A stretch of 64,000 nt of DNA, from the NCBI GenBank assembly GCA_016702505.1, contig JADJDU010000030.1:310001-374000 (forward strand). Direction: 5' to 3'. The position numbers and the translations under genes were made by a program. The DNA comes from Microthrixaceae bacterium (GTDB lineage Bacteria > Actinomycetota > Acidimicrobiia > Acidimicrobiales > Iamiaceae). The notes below the pieces were generated by a model. It was given only the letters and a program-made list of their open reading frames with translations. It had not been told where the DNA came from and searched no databases. Every line of letters starts with the position of its first letter. Within the stretch, counting starts at the first letter, position 1. Shown here piece by piece: positions 24,528 to 34,000 of the stretch.

Positions 24528-26477
24528 GTGACCCAGCCCGGGGTGTCGCTCACCGATCGCATCAGACCATCGGCGGACCAGCGCAAAGCGAAACGCCTGC
24601 CCGCGTTGGTCGTGCGCGCCGTGGCCATGGTCCGCCGAGCCGGTGGCCGGGTGTTCTGGGCCTCGGTGGCCGTGCAGGTCATGGCTGGCTTCGCCGTCAC
24701 CGCCCAGGTTCTGGCCGCCCGGTTCGTGCTGGACCGGGCGATCGAGGCCGACCGGGCCGGAGACGGGCTCGGCACCGTTATCCCGGCCTTGTCGGTCCTG
24801 GTCGGCTTGACCGCGTTGATCGGTCTGACCACCGCCGCCGCCCGTGAACTTTCGACGCTGTTGACCGAACTGGTCGGCCGCGACGCCACCGGACGCATCC
24901 TCGACGTCGCCAGCACCGTCGACCTGGAGGCCTACGAGGACCCGGGCTTCCACGACCGCCTGGAGCGGGCGCGCTTCAACGCCAACAACCGGCCGGTGAT
25001 GGTGGTGAACGGCCTGGTCGGAATGCTCAACGGTCTGGTGGCAGCGCTGGGCGTTTCGGCGGGGCTGGTGGTCCTGAACCCGATGCTCGTCCCTGTCACC
25101 CTCCTGGCATTGGTGCCGCTGTGGCTGGCCGAGAGCCGCAACGGGATGGCCTGGTACCGCTTCGCGGTGGCGATGACGCCGGTGGACCGTGAGCGGACGT
25201 ATCTGGCCAACACCTTGGCCAGCAAGCCTCTCGCCAAAGAAGTGCGATCCTTTGCCATAGCCCCGTTCCTGCGCGAGCGATTCGACGTCCTCTACGCCCG
25301 CCGGATCGACGCGCTACGTGCCCTCGTCGGCTCCCGGTTGCGCACGGCATTGGTGGGAAGCCTCCTGGCTTCCGTCGGCACCGCGACCACCATGTCCGTG
25401 TTGTTCTGGCTGCTCCTGTCCGACCGCCTCGATCTGGCCTCGGCCGGGGCCGCCGTTCTCGCCATCACCTACCTGGGACAGCGGCTGCGAACGCTGGCCA
25501 ACGCCGCCGGCTCGCTGTATGAGGCCACCTTGTTCATCGAGGACTACTACCTGTTCTTGGACCTGGCTCCGGTCTCGTCCCCGACTGAGCCCGCGGCATC
25601 GGATTCGCCACCGCTGACACCGGTCCCGCCGGGTCATACCCAGCCAGGCTCCGCAGGTGCGGGAACGAGCTCGGGCGGTTCGATACCCAAGTTCGAGACC
25701 ATCTCGCTCGATGACGTGAGCTTCACCTACCCGGGTTCGGCGGAACCGGCGTTGCATCACGTGAGCATCGACATCGCGGCGGGCGAGGTGGTGGCGCTGG
25801 TGGGGGCCAACGGTTCAGGGAAGACCACCCTGGCCAAGGTGCTGGGTCTCCTGTACCGACCCACCTCTGGACAGGTCCTGTGGGATGGTGTCCCGGCCGG
25901 TCCCGACGACACCGAACTACGCCGGGGCGTGGCCACCGTGTTCCAGGATTTCGGTCAGTACTGGCTCAGCGCATCGGACAACATCGCCGTCGGAGACATA
26001 GGCCGACGACACGACGGCGACGCGGTGCGCGGGGCCGCCATCCGGGCTGGAGCCGAGGAGTTCTTGGCTCGTCTGCCCCAGGGATATGACACGGTTCTGA
26101 CTCGATTCGTCGAGGGCGGGGTGGATCTGTCGGTCGGGCAGTGGCAGCGGGTGGCTCTGGCCCGTGCCCTGTTCCGCGACGCCCCGCTGGTCATCATGGA
26201 CGAGCCGACTGCGGCGTTGGATCCGCCAGCCGAAGCTCAACTCTTCGGCCACATCAAGGAGATGGCCGCCGATCGTTCGGTGCTGTTGATCTCACACCGG
26301 TTCTCCAGCGTCCGATCGGCAGATCGCATTCACGTTCTCCATCACGGCGAAGTGGTCGAGTCCGGCTCGCACGATGAGTTGATGGCGACCGGCGGCCGGT
26401 ACGCCACGATGTTCGAACTTCAGGCATCGGCCTACCTGGACCCCGACCCAGCTCTCTATGTTGAGGGTTCGACATGA
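24528..26477 (+). CDS. ABC exporter half-transporter (membrane domain fused to ATPase)
   Basis: The 649-residue protein has a membrane domain (about residues 45-340, with hydrophobic helices such as VFWASVAVQVMAGFAVTA and VIPALSVLVGLTALIGL) and a C-terminal nucleotide-binding domain. Walker A is GANGSGKTT near residue 425, the signature is LSVGQ near 534, Walker B is VIMDEPTAALD near 553, and the H-loop is LISHRFS near 586. A Pro/Ser/Gly-rich linker of about 40 residues joins the parts. It should act as a homodimer or with a partner. Its position beside glycosyltransferase and LCP-like genes suggests export of a glycan or lipid-linked sugar, but a drug or peptide exporter is not excluded. The GTG start is 6 nt after CACAAT. 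Confidence 0.88.
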   Translation: MTQPGVSLTDRIRPSADQRKAKRLPALVVRAVAMVRRAGGRVFWASVAVQVMAGFAVTAQVLAARFVLDRAIEADRAGDGLGTVIPALSVLVGLTALIGLTTAAARELSTLLTELVGRDATGRILDVASTVDLEAYEDPGFHDRLERARFNANNRPVMVVNGLVGMLNGLVAALGVSAGLVVLNPMLVPVTLLALVPLWLAESRNGMAWYRFAVAMTPVDRERTYLANTLASKPLAKEVRSFAIAPFLRERFDVLYARRIDALRALVGSRLRTALVGSLLASVGTATTMSVLFWLLLSDRLDLASAGAAVLAITYLGQRLRTLANAAGSLYEATLFIEDYYLFLDLAPVSSPTEPAASDSPPLTPVPPGHTQPGSAGAGTSSGGSIPKFETISLDDVSFTYPGSAEPALHHVSIDIAAGEVVALVGANGSGKTTLAKVLGLLYRPTSGQVLWDGVPAGPDDTELRRGVATVFQDFGQYWLSASDNIAVGDIGRRHDGDAVRGAAIRAGAEEFLARLPQGYDTVLTRFVEGGVDLSVGQWQRVALARALFRDAPLVIMDEPTAALDPPAEAQLFGHIKEMAADRSVLLISHRFSSVRSADRIHVLHHGEVVESGSHDELMATGGRYATMFELQASAYLDPDPALYVEGST

Positions 26478-26552
26478 TCATCCTGGAGGCAGCCGACTGA
26501 GGCCGAGTGATGGTCCCAGGGCCACACCGTCCACGCTGTCAGCGGGGGTCGG

Positions 26553-26558
26553 TATGTT
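26553..26558 (+). promoter_or_regulatory. Candidate leaderless -10 element for recC
   Basis: TATGTT, 6 nt before ATG 26565. Confidence 0.5.
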
Positions 26559-26564
26559 CGTCGC

Positions 26565-29500
26565 ATGCTTAATGTCGGGGTGGTTGACCGAGCCACCGAT
26601 CTTGTCGACGCCGTGGTCGACCTGTTGGCCGCGCCTTTGGCCGACCCGTTCCAGAGTGAGTGGGTGTCGGTTCCTTCGCTCGGATTCCGGAGCTGGTTGC
26701 GTTTCGAGCTCGCTCGTCACCTGGGCGCCGCTGGCGATGGAGGCAGCGGAGACGGCGTGGTGGCCAACATCGACATGCCGTTTCCCGGCTCGCTGCGCTG
26801 GCGGATATTGCGGGCCCACGGAGCCCGAGCCGGCCGCCCGGAAGGAGTCGATCCGTGGGAGGTCGACCGGCTGGTGTGGGCCGTGCTCGACGTCATGTCG
26901 GACCCCGACGCCGAGATCGATGAACGGCTGCGGCGCAGCACGCTTCCCCCCGGGGTGACGCTGGCCAGTCGGGCCGGGCCCATCGCCGACCTGTTCGACC
27001 GCTACGGCGTCCACCGACCCCAGATGGTCAACGCCTGGGCCGACGGACACGACGTCGATGCCGAGGGTCAACCTCTCCCCCAAGATCGCCGTTGGCAGCC
27101 GCGGCTCTACCGGGCCGTACGGGGCCGACTGATCGCCGACGGCGGGGTGACCCCTCCGGCCGAACGGCTGGTAGAGGCTCTGGAGCAGATCCGTAGCGGC
27201 GACCTTGACCTGTCGGTGCCGTTGAGCTCAACAGAACGGGGCCTTCCTCCCCGACTGGCGGTGGTCGGCCAGTCGATCTTGACCGCAGAGCTAGGCCCGG
27301 TACTGAGCGCCGTGGCCCGCCAAGCCGAGGTCACGGTGATGCTGCTGTCGCCCTCTGCTCAGGCTTCGGTGGCGGCGGCACAGTCGGTGGCACAGTCCTC
27401 GGTTGGGCCCGGTGGAGCGTCGTCGTGGGCGTTTCGGCGCAAGGACCGGCCGCTCGACCGCGCGACACCAGGCCAGTCGGGACATCCTCTGGTCAACGGT
27501 TGGGGTAGACGTCCCCTGGAGTCCGCGCTGCTACTCGGGGCCGGGGGCGTCGTGCCCACGCTTCTCCGCCGACCGGGCCGGGCCCTCGCAGAGACCACCC
27601 CGCTCCTACCGGCCGAGGTCCACACGCCCGTCACCCTCCTAGGGCGGATCCAGGCCGATGTTCGCGCCGACGCCCCGCCGGCCGGTGACCACCCTGGCCC
27701 CGTTCCCGACCCGTCACTTCAGATCCATGCCGCACCAGGACGCACCCGTCAGGTCGAGGTTCTGCGCGACGTCGTGCTCGGGCTTCTGCGGGACAACCCT
27801 GATCTCGCTGAGGACGAGATAGCAGTGCTGTGCCCCCAACTAGAGGAGTTCGCGCCGGTGATCACCGCCGTGCTCGGCCCAACCGCCCGGCGGGGCGAGC
27901 AACCCGACGGGGTTCCGACACTGCGCTACACGCTGGTCGACCGGGACGCCCGGTCGTTCAACCCGGTGCTGGCCGCCATGCAGACCATGTTGGACGTCAT
28001 GCCGGGCCGCTTCGACACGGGCAGCGTCCGTGACCTCCTGCACTCCCCGGCGGTACGGGCCCGGTTCGACCTCGACGAGAACGACCTAGGCCTCCTGTCG
28101 GAATGGATAGACGACGCCGGTGTGCGCTGGGGCCTCGATGGCGACCAACGCCGGCCGTGGGGCATCGACCCGGCGCATCGGGCCAACTCGTGGGCCGCCG
28201 CCGTCGACCAGATCATGGTCGGGGTGACTCTCGGCGATCCGCTACGAACGGTAGCCCCGCGCCCTCTCCCCCACGATGTCATCGGCCCCAACGCCTCGCC
28301 ACACGCGTTGGCGGTGGGGTCGATCGTCCCTCTCGAGGTTGGCGAAGGCGACATCGCCTCGGCCGGTCGCGTGGCGGCTGCCATCCGATCCATGGCCGCG
28401 GTACACGCCCTCCTGGTCGGCGACCGGGCCAGCGGCACCGGCCCTGATTCCATGCGTCGCTCCGTCTCCCAGTGGCGGGACCTGCTCACCGCGGCAGCCG
28501 ACCTCATGCTGGCCCCGTCCCGGTTCGAGGACTGGCAACGGGCCGCCCTCGACGATGCGCTGGCCAACCTGGTGCTCGCATCGGCCGACGCGTCAGGACA
28601 GCCGAGCACCACCGAGTTGACCTTCGGTGACATCAAGCGACTGCTGGCCCCATCGTTGGAGGGCCAGCGAGCCCGAGCCGACCTGGGCTACGGATCGATG
28701 GTCATCGCCCGCCCCTCCCTGCTGACCGGGGTGCCATTCCGGGTGGTGTGCATCCTGGGCCTCGACGACGAGGCGATGCCATCGGCGCCACCCGGCGGCG
28801 ACGACCTCTTGGCGACTGCTCCCCACGTCGGCGATCGAGACCCTCGGTCCGAGGCCCGGGCCGAGCTGCTGGCCGCTGTGCTGGCCGCGCGGGATCACGT
28901 GATCATCACCTGCACCTCACGTGATGTCCGCACCAATGCCGAGGTTCCCCGGGCAGTGGTGCTCGACGAACTGATCGACGTCATCGCCGCCACCGTTTCG
29001 CCTGATAGCCCTGACACCCCCGACACCCCCGACACCCCCGACACCCTCGAGGCCGCCACAGCCAACGGGGCCAAGACAGCCAACAACGGCAAGTTGGAGG
29101 ACCGCCTGGTCCGCTCCCACCCCCGTCAGGCCTTCGACCCCTCCAACTTCGCAACTGCCCCACACGGGTTGCCGTTCAGCTTCGACCCTACGGCCCGCGC
29201 CGGCGCAGCCGCGATCCTGAACCGGTTGGCATCGCCCGCTCGATCGAGCGGGCTCGAATTGCTGATCACCGAGCCACTGCCCGAACCACCAGGGCAGACC
29301 GATCATGTGGACCTGGGAGACCTCCGGTCCTTCTATGACCACCCGGTCAGGCATTTCGTGCGGCGTCGCCTGAGCATCACCCTGCCCGAGGAAGCAACCC
29401 AGGGCGATGACCAGCTCCCCACCTCGCTAGACAAGTTGACGGCGTCGGGAATCGGCGGGGACCTGCTGGAGGCCGGCATAGCCCTGGATGATCCCGAGTC

Positions 29501-30338
29501 GGTCATCATCCCCGTCGATGACTCGCTCCCACCTCTTCCCGAGGAGGTAGCAGCGGTGCTGCGCTACCACCGGGCACGGGGGATCTTGCCGCCCCCCTCG
29601 GTGGCCGATCCAGATCTGGCCGCCATGTCCTCAGAGGTGGCGGACATCCTCAAGACCGCCTCGGGCTTCGATGCCTTGGGGGCTGCCGACCAGAGCCACA
29701 GCCTCGAAGTTCTCCTTCCCGATGGCACCAGGGTTACGGGCACGGTGAGTCGTTGCGGCGGGGGTACCGATCCAGGTCCGTTGCGTCTTCAGTACAGCCG
29801 GTTCAAACCCAAATACCTTGCCTCTGCGGCCATCGATCTCCTCCTCCTCACCGCAGCCCAGCCCCAAGTGGCGTGGCGTGGCGTGGTCATCACCCGGGGC
29901 GAGTCCAAGAACCTGGCACCAAAGGTCTGGGTCCGGACGGTCAGCGGCAATGACGCGTCAGCCCGCCGGGCCACGGCGCTCAGGGCGCTGGAAGTTCTCG
30001 TGACCCAGTACCGCGACGGCGCCTGCTATCCGCTCCCTCTGTTCAACGCCACGTCCTACGCCCTCATCAACGGGGCCACCAAGACGTCGACCAGCCGGAG
30101 TGCAGCCCGGAATGCATGGGGCGACCTGGTGAAGAACGACTTCTCCTGGTCAAAGGAATGCTTCGACCTGTACCACCAGCTGGTCTTCGGTCCGATCCCT
30201 TTCGATGATCTAGAGGCGGCGGTGCTCGGTGGTCACACCCTCCAGGGCGAAGCGGACCGGCTGTGGGGCACCCTCGACGCCGCTCTGGTCGAAGTCCTTC
30301 CCGAAGACACCACCCCACCCCAAGGAGACCGCCGCTGA
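26565..30338 (+). CDS. recC: Exodeoxyribonuclease V gamma subunit RecC
   Basis: The 1257-residue protein is the RecC subunit of the RecBCD end-processing enzyme. It opens with VDLLAAPLADPFQSEWVSVPSLGFRSWLRFELARHLG, the normal RecC N-terminus, and has IAVLCPQLEEFAPVI near residue 420 and PFRVVCILGLDDEAMP near 725. As expected, helicase motifs are degenerate and no Walker A is seen. A tandem GACACCCCC repeat codes for a Ser/Thr-Pro-Asp run near residue 815, an insertion in a likely loop. The C-terminus has a nuclease-like fold without catalytic residues in known RecC. It is followed by recB with TGATG overlap, giving a coupled recC-recB-recD operon. Confidence 0.93.
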   Translation: MLNVGVVDRATDLVDAVVDLLAAPLADPFQSEWVSVPSLGFRSWLRFELARHLGAAGDGGSGDGVVANIDMPFPGSLRWRILRAHGARAGRPEGVDPWEVDRLVWAVLDVMSDPDAEIDERLRRSTLPPGVTLASRAGPIADLFDRYGVHRPQMVNAWADGHDVDAEGQPLPQDRRWQPRLYRAVRGRLIADGGVTPPAERLVEALEQIRSGDLDLSVPLSSTERGLPPRLAVVGQSILTAELGPVLSAVARQAEVTVMLLSPSAQASVAAAQSVAQSSVGPGGASSWAFRRKDRPLDRATPGQSGHPLVNGWGRRPLESALLLGAGGVVPTLLRRPGRALAETTPLLPAEVHTPVTLLGRIQADVRADAPPAGDHPGPVPDPSLQIHAAPGRTRQVEVLRDVVLGLLRDNPDLAEDEIAVLCPQLEEFAPVITAVLGPTARRGEQPDGVPTLRYTLVDRDARSFNPVLAAMQTMLDVMPGRFDTGSVRDLLHSPAVRARFDLDENDLGLLSEWIDDAGVRWGLDGDQRRPWGIDPAHRANSWAAAVDQIMVGVTLGDPLRTVAPRPLPHDVIGPNASPHALAVGSIVPLEVGEGDIASAGRVAAAIRSMAAVHALLVGDRASGTGPDSMRRSVSQWRDLLTAAADLMLAPSRFEDWQRAALDDALANLVLASADASGQPSTTELTFGDIKRLLAPSLEGQRARADLGYGSMVIARPSLLTGVPFRVVCILGLDDEAMPSAPPGGDDLLATAPHVGDRDPRSEARAELLAAVLAARDHVIITCTSRDVRTNAEVPRAVVLDELIDVIAATVSPDSPDTPDTPDTPDTLEAATANGAKTANNGKLEDRLVRSHPRQAFDPSNFATAPHGLPFSFDPTARAGAAAILNRLASPARSSGLELLITEPLPEPPGQTDHVDLGDLRSFYDHPVRHFVRRRLSITLPEEATQGDDQLPTSLDKLTASGIGGDLLEAGIALDDPESVIIPVDDSLPPLPEEVAAVLRYHRARGILPPPSVADPDLAAMSSEVADILKTASGFDALGAADQSHSLEVLLPDGTRVTGTVSRCGGGTDPGPLRLQYSRFKPKYLASAAIDLLLLTAAQPQVAWRGVVITRGESKNLAPKVWVRTVSGNDASARRATALRALEVLVTQYRDGACYPLPLFNATSYALINGATKTSTSRSAARNAWGDLVKNDFSWSKECFDLYHQLVFGPIPFDDLEAAVLGGHTLQGEADRLWGTLDAALVEVLPEDTTPPQGDRR

Positions 30339-33300
30339 TGGGCGCCGACCCGGAGACCAAGTCCGCTCTCACCGACGGCCACACTGCACCTTTCGAGGTC
30401 GACGGCCCCATCGCCTTCGGGGCGACCACCCTCATCGAGGCCAGCGCCGGTACCGGCAAGACCTACGCCCTGACCGCCATCTGCGTGAGGTTGGTGGCCG
30501 AGCACGGCATCCCCATCGAGCGGATCCTGCTGGTCACCTTCACCAGGGCGGCCACCGCCGAACTGCGTGACCGAGTTCGGAAGCGCCTGGTCGAGGCGCT
30601 CCGCCACCTGAGCGTCGCGACCGACCCCGCCACCAGCGACGATCCCGTTCTGGCCGCGCTCGGCCGCAGTCCTGATGGGAGCCCCTGCGGAACAGACGAG
30701 TTGGAACAGCGTCGCTCCCGCCTAGCTCAGGCCATCAGCGACTTCGACGCTGCCACCATCAGCACGATCCATGGGTTCTGCTCCCAGGTTCGGGCCTCGA
30801 TCGGCGTTCTTTCCGAACAGTCCACCGAGGCGGTGCCGACCCAGTCCGAGACCGACCTGATCACCCAGGTGTGCGCCGACCTGTTCTTCGAGGAGCTGTC
30901 GACCCACTCCGTCAGCCCGTTCGGGACCCGCAACCTGGACCAACTGGTCAAGCTGGTCGCCACCGCCCGCACCCTCACCGAGGCCGAGGTCCTGGCCAAC
31001 TCAGCCATGGCTTCAGACCTGGCCGCGGTGGAGTTGGTCAACCGGGCCGTGGGCGAGGTGGACCGCCGGCTGGAACGCCAGGGAGGTCAGTCCTTCGATT
31101 CTTTGCTGGTCGGCGTCCGCAATGCCTTGCGGGGCGATCCTCGACTGGTCGGTGCCTTACGCGAGCAGTTCCCGGTGGCGTTGATCGACGAGTTCCAAGA
31201 CACAGATCCGGTGCAATGGGAGATCTTCCGCACCGTGTTCGCCGAGGGGGTGTCCCAAGGCGGGCCGACACCTCGGGCGTTGTTCCTGGTCGGTGACCCC
31301 AAGCAGGCCATCTATGCCTTCCGAGGCGGTGACATCTACACCTACCTCAAGGCCAAAGACACCGCCGATGTGCGAGTGCTGGTCACCAACCAACGCTCGG
31401 ACCCCACGGTCATCGACGCCATGAATCGCATGGCCAAGGACCACCAATACGGCGACGCCGGCATCGTGTACCAGCAGGTCCTCGCATCCCCCCGCCACAC
31501 CGGCCGACGCGCCGTCGACTCCCGCAGCACCGAGACGATGCCAGGAATGGCGATCCGTACCCTCGAACTGCAGAAGACCTCGGGTATCGAGAACACCGCT
31601 GAGCCAGCGAGGCGAGCCATTGCCGCAGATCTGGCCAAGGTGGTCATCGACCTCTTGACCCACGCCGAGACCGAAGGAGGAACGGGCGAGGACGCTGGGA
31701 CCAAGCGGGTGCGGCCCAGCGACATCGCGGTGTTGGTCTCGTCGGCCTCCCACGCTCAACCGGTAGCCCACGCCCTTCGGGCTGCCGGTGTCCCGGTGGT
31801 GTTGCGCCTGCGTGACGACGTCGCTGACTCCGACGCTCGTCACCAGTGGCGGACCTTGCTTCACGCCTTGGACCGTCCCGGTTCGATCCGCCAGGCTGCC
31901 GCGGCCGCGCTCACCTGGTTCTTCGGGTGGGAGCCCGGCGAGGTGATCGAGGCGGTGGAGACCGAATCCGACCAGGACGAAGCCCGCCACAAGCTGCTGG
32001 CGTTGCAGCAGACTCTGGTCGAGTGGGCCAAGGTGCTGGTCGAGGAGGGAATCGCCTCGCTCTACGGCCGAGCTCGCCGCAGCCAGGGCTTGGCGGCGCG
32101 CCTGTTGGCCACCGAGTCGGGGGAACGCAACCTCACCGACCTGGAACACCTAGCCGAGCTGATCCACTCAGAGGCCCGCGCCGACGGGAGGGACATGTCG
32201 GCGGGTACCGCCCTGGAGATCCTCGACGCCTTGGGAGGAACGCCCGATGACGAGGTGGCGGCCGACGCCGCCCAGCGCCGTGTCGACTCGGACTCGGACT
32301 CGGTGCAGATCATGACCGTCCACGCCTCCAAGGGTCTCGAGTTCCCCTTCGTGCTGTTGCCGTACCTGTACGCCGGTGGCAACCGGGTCGCGGCAGGTCG
32401 GCCCTATGTGTTCTTCGATGCCAGCGACGGCAGCGAAGCCGGCGAGGAGAACGGTCACCAGCGAGCCGGACACCGGGTGATCGACATCAGTTCGGCCACA
32501 GACCCCGAGACCGGTAACAGTCGTCGCAAGCTGCCTCCTGCCGAAGATCGGGCCAAGGCCGAGGCGAAGCGTCAGAACTGCGGTGACCAGCACCGCCTCA
32601 CCTACGTGGCGTTGACCCGAGCCGAGCACCAAAGCGTTGTGTGGTGGTCCAATGTCGGCAGCGGCTTCAAAGCCAGCGGGGTGACCCGGATGTTGTTGGG
32701 CCAGCCCGACACACCAGCCTCCGAGGAGGTCAAGGTCGGCCAGGATGGCTTCTTCGCCGCGGTCACCAAACGAGTCGCGGACCAGGGCGCCGAGGCCTCG
32801 GTTCACGTCGAAGCCCTCGACGCGGACACCGCGGTCGACCCGTCCAGTCTCGGAGACCCTCCGGCTCCCGCCTTGGCGGTCACCGACCCCGATGCCCTTC
32901 AGGCTGGGGAGCTCGGCCGGGACCTGGACCGCCTGCGCAAGATGTGGTCGTTCTCCTCCATTGCCCGCGACCTCCACGTCGCTCTGCCCGAAGACCTCGA
33001 GGGCGGAGACGTGACCGTCGAGGCCGGCGACGATGTCAAGGCCCACGACGAACCCCCTGGACAGACCTCACCAGACACAGATACAGACTTTGCAACAGGC
33101 ACACTCACAGGCACGGACGAGGGCACCCCGGTCGATGCGCCATCGCTCCTCGACTGGGACCAGCCGTCTCCCTTCACCGGTCTGGGCGGGGGGAAGGACT
33201 TCGGGAACCTCATCCACCACGTGTTCGAGGTCCTCGACTTCACCGGCCCCGACCTTCCCGGCGCGGTGGCCGAGATCTTGGCCCGCCCCATCGGGCACCG

Positions 33301-34000
33301 CATCAGCCCCGAACAGCGCAGCCAGCTGCCCGAGGTACTGGCCGATGTGTTGCGCACGCCGTTGGGGTCTCCCTTCGCAGACCTTCGCCTCGCCGACCTG
33401 GGCGCAGGTGACCGGCTCAACGAGTTGACCTTCCACTTCGCTCTGTCACCCGAGCAGGTGTTGCCGGCCGGGCACATCGGGGCCTTGATCGCCGATCACC
33501 TGGACGCCACCGACCCGCTGCACGCCTGGGCCCTGGGCCTGAAGCGCGGCCTGTCCTCAACGTCTCTCCAAGGGTTCCTCAACGGCAGCATCGACTTGAC
33601 CCTGCGCCAGAACGTCAACGGCACAACCCGCTACAGCGTGGTCGACTACAAGACCAACAACCTGGCCCCCGGCATGGCCGAACCGACCTTGCACAGCTAC
33701 CGGCCCCGCAACCTCACTCGGGCCATGGCCGACAACCAGTACGCCCTCCAGGCCCTGGTGTATTCGGTGGCGTTGCACCGCTACCTACGTTGGCGCCTTC
33801 CCGACTACGACCCAGCCGCACACCTGGGACCGGTCGGCTACCTCTTCGTGCGAGCCATGGTGGGCGACAACACCCCCAGCACCTCAGGGGGGAGCGAGAC
33901 CCTGCGGGCCGGGGTGTTCGCCTGGCAGGTACCTCACAGCCTGATCACGGCCCTGTCCGACCTGTTCGCCGGACAGGTCACTCCCGGAGGAACCCGATGA
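30338..34000 (+). CDS. recB: Exodeoxyribonuclease V beta subunit RecB
   Basis: The 1220-residue protein is the SF1A 3'-5' helicase and nuclease of RecBCD. Walker A is EASAGTGKT near residue 34, motif Ia LLVTFTRAATAELRDRVR near 64, motif II ALIDEFQDTDPVQW near 280, motif III FLVGDPKQAIYAFRGGD near 315, motif V VQIMTVHASKGLEFPFV near 655, and motif VI LTYVALTRAEH near 753. The C-terminal nuclease domain keeps NLIHHVFE near 960 and the catalytic VVDYKTN near 1102, so both activities look intact. ATG 30338 has AAGGAG upstream and overlaps the recC stop codon. It repairs double-strand breaks and degrades linear foreign DNA. Confidence 0.95.
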   Translation: MGADPETKSALTDGHTAPFEVDGPIAFGATTLIEASAGTGKTYALTAICVRLVAEHGIPIERILLVTFTRAATAELRDRVRKRLVEALRHLSVATDPATSDDPVLAALGRSPDGSPCGTDELEQRRSRLAQAISDFDAATISTIHGFCSQVRASIGVLSEQSTEAVPTQSETDLITQVCADLFFEELSTHSVSPFGTRNLDQLVKLVATARTLTEAEVLANSAMASDLAAVELVNRAVGEVDRRLERQGGQSFDSLLVGVRNALRGDPRLVGALREQFPVALIDEFQDTDPVQWEIFRTVFAEGVSQGGPTPRALFLVGDPKQAIYAFRGGDIYTYLKAKDTADVRVLVTNQRSDPTVIDAMNRMAKDHQYGDAGIVYQQVLASPRHTGRRAVDSRSTETMPGMAIRTLELQKTSGIENTAEPARRAIAADLAKVVIDLLTHAETEGGTGEDAGTKRVRPSDIAVLVSSASHAQPVAHALRAAGVPVVLRLRDDVADSDARHQWRTLLHALDRPGSIRQAAAAALTWFFGWEPGEVIEAVETESDQDEARHKLLALQQTLVEWAKVLVEEGIASLYGRARRSQGLAARLLATESGERNLTDLEHLAELIHSEARADGRDMSAGTALEILDALGGTPDDEVAADAAQRRVDSDSDSVQIMTVHASKGLEFPFVLLPYLYAGGNRVAAGRPYVFFDASDGSEAGEENGHQRAGHRVIDISSATDPETGNSRRKLPPAEDRAKAEAKRQNCGDQHRLTYVALTRAEHQSVVWWSNVGSGFKASGVTRMLLGQPDTPASEEVKVGQDGFFAAVTKRVADQGAEASVHVEALDADTAVDPSSLGDPPAPALAVTDPDALQAGELGRDLDRLRKMWSFSSIARDLHVALPEDLEGGDVTVEAGDDVKAHDEPPGQTSPDTDTDFATGTLTGTDEGTPVDAPSLLDWDQPSPFTGLGGGKDFGNLIHHVFEVLDFTGPDLPGAVAEILARPIGHRISPEQRSQLPEVLADVLRTPLGSPFADLRLADLGAGDRLNELTFHFALSPEQVLPAGHIGALIADHLDATDPLHAWALGLKRGLSSTSLQGFLNGSIDLTLRQNVNGTTRYSVVDYKTNNLAPGMAEPTLHSYRPRNLTRAMADNQYALQALVYSVALHRYLRWRLPDYDPAAHLGPVGYLFVRAMVGDNTPSTSGGSETLRAGVFAWQVPHSLITALSDLFAGQVTPGGTR

